From assembly GCA_016295545.1 (NCBI GenBank), contig JAEDLA010000002.1, positions 1-28,757 of the forward strand: a stretch of 28,757 bases of DNA, in the 5' to 3' direction. This DNA comes from Oscillospiraceae bacterium. GTDB taxonomy: Bacteria; Bacillota; Clostridia; Oscillospirales; Ruminococcaceae. The notes below the pieces were generated by a model that searched no databases, was not told where the DNA came from, and saw nothing but the letters and a program-made list of their open reading frames with translations. The position numbers and the translations under genes are program-made. Positions 24,972 through 28,757 of this stretch are shown here, piece by piece (positions within the stretch are counted from its first letter, which is position 1; the number at the start of each line of letters is the position of its first letter).

Positions 24972-26816
24972 TTATGAGATAATGCTTCTTGCTTCAATAT
25001 AGTATCTTTTATCAGCAGCGTGTCCCATAGAAAAGGTCTTGCGTGGAAGTGCGCCGTCTTTAATAACTGTGGGGAAAAGCTGCGACTTATCCATGTCAGG
25101 CAGAATAAACGCAATTCCGTTATACTTTTCGGCAAGTGATTTAACAGTTTCTGTGCCGTGAATGTAATCTATTTTGCCGTTATTCTCCTTTATATACCTG
25201 TCAAGGAAATTCTGCAGCGAACCCACAGACAGGTTAGATGAGGTTTTGCCGATATACATTTTCTTTTCCTGACCGCCGCACACATAGGTGAAAAACTGCT
25301 CAGAGGGAGTATCAGTAAGCTGAAGCTCAGCTGCCATTTCATTTATGAGCTTTTCGTGGTCAACATCATAAACAAGTCTGTGAATAGCCTCAAATTCAAG
25401 CGCGGGACTGTGAAGATTTACAATTTCCGCAAGGGCATAACGTGCCGGATGTGATGAAAAATCCTTTTCAGGTTCAGAAGCTTTAAGCTGTTCGTAGAAT
25501 TCCTTTGCCGTAGCCAGTGAGTGATTTCCGTCACCCATAGCAAAAAGCAGAACAGGAGCATTTTCAAGACCGTATTTCCTGTTAAAGCTTTCAGGCTGGG
25601 CAAGACTGAATAATGCGGAATTGATTTTTTCCTGAGCAGTCTGAGGAACAAGATATCCCTTAATGCTGCCGCCGCCCTGCATCAGCTCTGTATCATAAAG
25701 CTTTTCAAAGCTGTCGGACTGACAATGAAGCGGCTCAATAACACTTTCTTCCGGATCGTCAATAAGTATCATAATGTGCGGCAGTTCAAGAGGTGCGCCC
25801 TGTCTAACCTTTATTCTTGGCGGAATACGCTCGATTACAGTTGCCTCAGTGGCACGGACCTGAGAAGTGCTGCCCTTTGAAAAATCATATTCTTCAAGGT
25901 CAATTTTACCGATTATTCCCTGACGGACAACTCCGTTGCTCTGAGTACGCTCGACATAAACCATAGAATCGGTGTACTTATCAAATGTGTTATTATCAAG
26001 ATATTTTTCCATATAACGATGTATTTCACTTATTCTGCTGTCTACGTCATTGTTTTCAAGGTAGATTTCCGGCAGAATCAGGTTTAATGCAGATTGAGCG
26101 TCTCCAACCTCATTATAAACGCTGTCCCAGTAATCAGGCTCGCTGGTATACTGGTCGCAGGCAACAACAGCCCATTTACTTATGTCACAATCCTTGTTCG
26201 GAATCAGAATGTCAGCGGGAAGAAATGCAGTAGTGTTCATAATATTCTCCTTATTGATAAGATTTAAAAACTTTTTAAGCTCGATATTCAGCTGTGAAAC
26301 AGGAAGTCCCACAACATTAAAATAGTCACCGTTGATTCCGCTTATCAGCAGTGCACCTTTGCCCTGAACAGCATAACCTCCGGCTTTGTCGTAAGGCTCG
26401 TCTGTTGAGATATACTCCTCAATTTCGCTGCAGTCAAGCTGTCGGAATGTCACCTCTGTTTCTGCGGAAAAGGAGTGTTTCAGCTCTCCGCATACAAGGG
26501 TACAGCCGGTAATAACCTTATGGGTACACCCTGAAAGCAGGGTTATATATTCACGGCACTGCTCTTTATCACGAGGTTTCCCCAGTATCCTGCCTCCGGC
26601 TATTACAGTTGTATCACAGCCAATAACAAGGCAGTCCGGATTTTTTTTTGCTGCCGCCTCAGCCTTAACAACTGAAAGATATACAGCGGCGGCTTCGGGA
26701 GCAATGGATTCGGGGAGAGTTTCATCGGCATCTGTACTGACAGCTGTAAAATCTCCGGTAATCATTTTAAGAAGCTCTCTCCGTCGTGGAGAAGCAGAAG
26801 CAAGTATAATTTTCAT
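24972..26816 (-). CDS. In-frame fusion of a Maf nucleotide pyrophosphatase and a DUF1015 protein
   Basis: Residues 1 to about 188 are a complete Maf protein, a pyrophosphatase that removes non-canonical nucleoside triphosphates. It has the ASASPRRRELL start, VIGCDTTVIAGGRILGKP and EPYDKAGGYAVQGKGALLISGINGDYFNVVGLP motifs. Residues 193-614 are a complete DUF1015 protein beginning MNTTAFLPADILIP, with the family's VVACDQYTSEPDYW, GDGNHSLATAKEFYE and HGTETV segments; its biochemical role is not established to my knowledge. No stop codon lies between them. However, AAGGAG and an ATG with ideal spacing sit exactly at the junction (26238-26252), so the two were probably separate, and a 422-residue DUF1015 protein may still be made. 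Maf starts at an ATG after GAGGAA. Confidence 0.88.
   Translation of the reverse strand: MKIILASASPRRRELLKMITGDFTAVSTDADETLPESIAPEAAAVYLSVVKAEAAAKKNPDCLVIGCDTTVIAGGRILGKPRDKEQCREYITLLSGCTHKVITGCTLVCGELKHSFSAETEVTFRQLDCSEIEEYISTDEPYDKAGGYAVQGKGALLISGINGDYFNVVGLPVSQLNIELKKFLNLINKENIMNTTAFLPADILIPNKDCDISKWAVVACDQYTSEPDYWDSVYNEVGDAQSALNLILPEIYLENNDVDSRISEIHRYMEKYLDNNTFDKYTDSMVYVERTQSNGVVRQGIIGKIDLEEYDFSKGSTSQVRATEATVIERIPPRIKVRQGAPLELPHIMILIDDPEESVIEPLHCQSDSFEKLYDTELMQGGGSIKGYLVPQTAQEKINSALFSLAQPESFNRKYGLENAPVLLFAMGDGNHSLATAKEFYEQLKASEPEKDFSSHPARYALAEIVNLHSPALEFEAIHRLVYDVDHEKLINEMAAELQLTDTPSEQFFTYVCGGQEKKMYIGKTSSNLSVGSLQNFLDRYIKENNGKIDYIHGTETVKSLAEKYNGIAFILPDMDKSQLFPTVIKDGALPRKTFSMGHAADKRYYIEARSIIS
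26238..26252 (-). promoter_or_regulatory. Internal ribosome binding site and ATG at the Maf-DUF1015 junction
   Basis: On the minus strand AAGGAG (26247-26252) is six bases from an ATG (26238-26240) in frame with both domains. It falls between the Maf C terminus and the first DUF1015 residue, the place where an independent gene would start. Confidence 0.75.
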
Positions 26817-26839
26817 AACAATTCCTCATTTTAATAAAG

Positions 26840-26884
26840 CTGCGAAGCCAAAGTGGGATTCCAAAGGGCTTATTAACCCTTTGA
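26840..26884 (+). repeat. Dispersed hairpin repeat, copy 2
   Basis: GCGAAGCC and the sequence after it match copy 1 (14-54, opposite strand), including the stem CAAAGGG (26862-26868) with CCCTTTG (26877-26883). It lies in the predicted 5' leader of the Maf-DUF1015 gene. The rest of that leader (26885-27050) holds further stems (CCGGT/ACCGG around 26887-26900, and a CTCCCTTTGAGGAAGGG-like stem near 26950) and no credible gene. Confidence 0.6.
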
Positions 26885-27058
26885 CCGGTGAGCGACCGGA
26901 GCGCATTTCACCCTCCCGTGCAAGTTTTTCTGTAAGTTCTGATAAGTATGCCCTTCCTCAAAGGGAGAGGGGAGATTACTGCAACAAACATATACCAATA
27001 ACAGAAAAGCCAGCGCACCCACTCTCCACGGCTTGCCCGACAAAATAATACTACATTA

Positions 27059-27087
27059 ATTATACAACATTTTTTCAGATATTTCAA
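27059..27087 (-). promoter_or_regulatory. Promoter of the Maf-DUF1015 gene
   Basis: On the minus strand TTGAAA (27082-27087), a 17-bp spacer and TATAAT (27059-27064). The transcript would have a leader of about 235 nt that includes the hairpin repeat. Confidence 0.65.
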
Positions 27088-27136
27088 GTATATTCTGAAA
27101 ATGTGTAATAGTATTATTATACCCAAAATATAGAAA

Positions 27137-27157
27137 TCGAGGAAAATCTTTCCTCGA
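27137..27157. other. Perfect 9-bp hairpin in the divergent maf/XRE interval
   Basis: TCGAGGAAA (27137-27145) and TTTCCTCGA (27149-27157) are separated by three bases. It sits between the two divergent promoters, upstream of both, so it could be an operator for the XRE protein or a weak terminator on the minus strand. Confidence 0.4.
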
Positions 27158-27203
27158 AACGTAGCCAGTCATAGTATAATATTCCAACTCTACTAATCGT
27201 AGG

Positions 27204-27232
27204 TTGCAATAAGCTGATTTTTCGTGTATTAT
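27204..27232 (+). promoter_or_regulatory. Promoter of the XRE-desulfoferrodoxin gene
   Basis: TTGCAA (27204-27209), a 17-bp spacer and TATTAT (27227-27232). Confidence 0.65.
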
Positions 27233-27295
27233 GTAAATACAGAACAAATACTGACAAGGATTCAACAAATCAGAATAACTTACAGGAGGTATGAA

Positions 27296-27892
27296 ATGAA
27301 TCAGTATGTATCATCTGCAACAATTAAAGCACTACGTGAAAAGAAAAAGCTTACACAGGCACAGCTTGCAGAAATGCTCTGTGTAAGCGACAAAACAATT
27401 TCCAAATGGGAAACTGCAAAAGGACTTCCCGACATTACACTTCTGGAGCCTCTTGCCGGCGCCCTTGGAATATCCGTTACCGAACTTCTTACAGGAGATT
27501 GTATATCCAACCTTAACAAAAGCAGCAATATGCTTAGGTCATCATTATATGTATGTCCTGTCTGCGGAAATATAATTCGTACTACCGGACAGGCTGTAAT
27601 AAGCTGCTGCGGAATTAATCTTCCTGTACTTGAAGCTGAGCCTTGTGACGAGGAGCATGAGATTTGCATTGAAAAGGTTGAAACAGATATTTATGTCACT
27701 TTAAAAAATCATTCAATGACTAAGGAACATTCAGTTTCATTTCTTGCTTATGCAACAACAGACCGCTTCGAGCTTATTAAGCTTTATCCGGAGAGCGACG
27801 CTCAGGGAAGATTTTCTCCCCGTGGCTGCGGAGGCCATGGAATAATTTACGCTTACTGCAATCATCATGGTCTTTTTGCCAAAAGGATATAA
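27296..27892 (+). CDS. XRE-family regulator fused to a desulfoferrodoxin-like iron domain
   Basis: The 198 residues join an N-terminal XRE helix-turn-helix (about 6-64, with LTQAQLAEMLCVSDKTISKW) to a complete desulfoferrodoxin-like domain (about 84-198). The rubredoxin-type site has C87, C90, C104 and C105. The superoxide-reductase-type site has H121, H139, H145, C188 and H191 in the expected order (HSMTKEH and YCNHHGL). The lysine that precedes the first His in active superoxide reductases is Glu here (EEH), so a redox or iron sensor is more likely than an enzyme. The ATG at 27296 follows AGGAGGT; the ATG at 27291 is out of frame. DNA targets are not known; it may act on its own divergent interval. 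Confidence 0.88.
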   Translation: MNQYVSSATIKALREKKKLTQAQLAEMLCVSDKTISKWETAKGLPDITLLEPLAGALGISVTELLTGDCISNLNKSSNMLRSSLYVCPVCGNIIRTTGQAVISCCGINLPVLEAEPCDEEHEICIEKVETDIYVTLKNHSMTKEHSVSFLAYATTDRFELIKLYPESDAQGRFSPRGCGGHGIIYAYCNHHGLFAKRI

Positions 27893-27898
27893 TACTTA

Positions 27899-27962
27899 TA
27901 CTAATTCCATATCAACCTGCTGAAAAAGCTGTAACCATTAGTTTTTAATGAATGTGGAATAA
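27899..27962. mobile_element. Truncated MITE-like element
   Basis: The left end CTAATTCCATATC (from 27901), preceded by TATA, continues for 27 bases. These match the reverse complement of the right end of the element at 2913 with a single difference. A degenerate right end ATGTGGAAT lies at 27952-27960. The middle has been lost, leaving about 64 bp. It follows the stop codon of the XRE gene by a few bases. Confidence 0.65.
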
Positions 27963-27968
27963 CAAAAT

Positions 27969-28005
27969 GCTCCGAAGCGGTATTAATCGTTTCGGAGCAA
28001 AGCTT
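27969..28005. terminator. Terminator between convergent genes
   Basis: GCTCCGAAGCG (27969-27979) pairs with CGTTTCGGAGC (27988-27998), an 11-bp stem with one G-U pair. T-rich sequence follows on both strands, so it can serve the XRE gene and perhaps the minus-strand dockerin gene. Confidence 0.75.
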
Positions 28006-28065
28006 TTGTATGGGGATTTTTCTGAAAGAATACTTGTAAGGTGCTGAGCTTTTAACAGCATTTAT

Positions 28066-28757
28066 TTATGCTTCAGGCAGAGTATCAATTATCTGCGCAA
28101 CCTTTTTCTGAATAGATAGTGCGTCGGAGATAAATACTCCGTCACCGCTGTTGTAAACATCAGCGTTAAGAAGCTGCTGATCGTCAAGAGGATTTGCTTC
28201 TTTATTTGAAACGTACATCATTACCTTTACTACATCGGATATGCCTACTTTACCGTCAAGGTCTGCGTCTCCGCTGAGAGTAGGTTCATTTACAGGAGCT
28301 TCGCCAAGACTTACAAAAGTATAATGAACACCTTTTGAGTAATGACTTTTTGCATATTCTTCGGCTGTAGAGTTCTCATATCCAGTTATTGTGCCATTAT
28401 AAATGTGTACATTAACAGCGTATACACCATCAGTCCATGTCTCATATTTATTATAAATTGTGTATCTATTCAAATCATCTTTAATTACACATTCAGGATT
28501 CATAATAGTAATATTTTTTAGTTGTTCACATTCTGCAAATGCCAAATTGTCTATTTTTGTTACGCTTTTGGGAATGAGTATATCCTTTAAACTATCACAC
28601 CCTGCGAAAGAAGCTCGCTCAATTGTCGTAATTTGGTCAGGTATTATAACAGATTCAAGACTTGAACAACCATTAAACGCTTTAATGCCAATATATGTCA
28701 GATTTTCCGGAAGATTAATCTCTTTCAGATTTTTACACTTTTCAAAGAATCCATAAT
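28066..28757 (-). CDS. BspA-like leucine-rich-repeat protein with C-terminal dockerin (5' end outside window)
   Basis: The frame is open to the window edge, so the N terminus is missing; any TTG or ATG inside is not the true start. The visible 230 residues begin with about three BspA-type (LRR_5) repeats of the form FxxCxxLKxIxLPxxLTxIxxxAFxGC, using NLPENL-, IPDQIT- and IPKSVT-like turns. A linker (about 120 residues from the end) and a dockerin at the C terminus follow. Calcium loop 1 is DADLDGKVGISD; loop 2 is DVYNSGDGVFISD, one residue longer than the 12-residue canon. Such proteins are secreted and scaffold-bound, and BspA repeats mediate adhesion or binding of partners. Specific role unknown. 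Confidence 0.85.
   Translation of the reverse strand, partial: YGFFEKCKNLKEINLPENLTYIGIKAFNGCSSLESVIIPDQITTIERASFAGCDSLKDILIPKSVTKIDNLAFAECEQLKNITIMNPECVIKDDLNRYTIYNKYETWTDGVYAVNVHIYNGTITGYENSTAEEYAKSHYSKGVHYTFVSLGEAPVNEPTLSGDADLDGKVGISDVVKVMMYVSNKEANPLDDQQLLNADVYNSGDGVFISDALSIQKKVAQIIDTLPEA

Noticed and set aside
28460..28756. 98-codon plus-strand frame at the window end
   Set aside because: Antisense to the leucine-rich-repeat frame, which is open to the edge and shows clear repeats.

Overview
The window looks like a chromosomal segment of a rumen or gut Ruminococcus (sensu stricto, Oscillospiraceae) or a close relative. The pointers are three proteins with cellulosome-type dockerin modules, a type III glutamine synthetase, Gram-positive housekeeping genes (RNase J, GdpP, CoaX, AGCS carrier), strong AGGAGG-type ribosome binding sites and frequent TTG/GTG starts. 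Species assignment is inference; no rRNA, tRNA, CRISPR array or transposase gene was seen.

Layout. 1-4750: a pectin-oriented island with a secreted PL1 pectate lyase (minus strand) and a secreted beta-helix protein with an N-terminal dockerin (plus strand), transcribed divergently from two back-to-back promoters. A 159-bp MITE-like palindrome lies in the pectate lyase leader, and a remnant of an alpha/beta-hydrolase-like gene lies in the other leader. 4750-5200: an AT-rich convergent intergenic region with two oppositely oriented arrays of a roughly 10-bp repeat around AAGCACA. 5187-7095: a YdbT/YdbS-like pair of membrane PH-domain proteins. 7187-9631: an AGCS amino acid carrier followed by a degenerate phosphohexomutase (GlmM-like) that lacks its catalytic motifs.

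9741-19227: a long housekeeping unit, rnj-gdpP-rplI-dnaB-tilS-ftsH, from a consensus promoter with a ~345-nt structured leader to a strong terminator. It links RNA decay, c-di-AMP turnover, ribosome and replisome components, tRNA-Ile modification and membrane proteolysis. 19249-20791: an ECF-type S component with coaX, probably pantothenate uptake and its first CoA step. 20834-21607: an NrtR-like regulator with a catalytically dead Nudix box. 21702-24035: glnN, type III glutamine synthetase, with its own promoter, leader hairpin and terminator.

24051-28757: a TauE/SafE permease (minus), an in-frame Maf-DUF1015 fusion with a preserved internal ribosome binding site (minus), an XRE regulator fused to a desulfoferrodoxin-like iron domain (plus), and the 3' part of a BspA-like leucine-rich-repeat dockerin protein (minus, cut by the window end). 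Two dispersed repeat families recur: the MITE-like palindrome (2913, relics at 24035 and 27899) and a short hairpin repeat (14 and 26840).

The most interesting items are the pseudo-GlmM upstream of gdpP, the Maf-DUF1015 fusion, the HTH/superoxide-reductase-like sensor, the 10-bp-period inverted arrays and the MITE family sitting in gene leaders.
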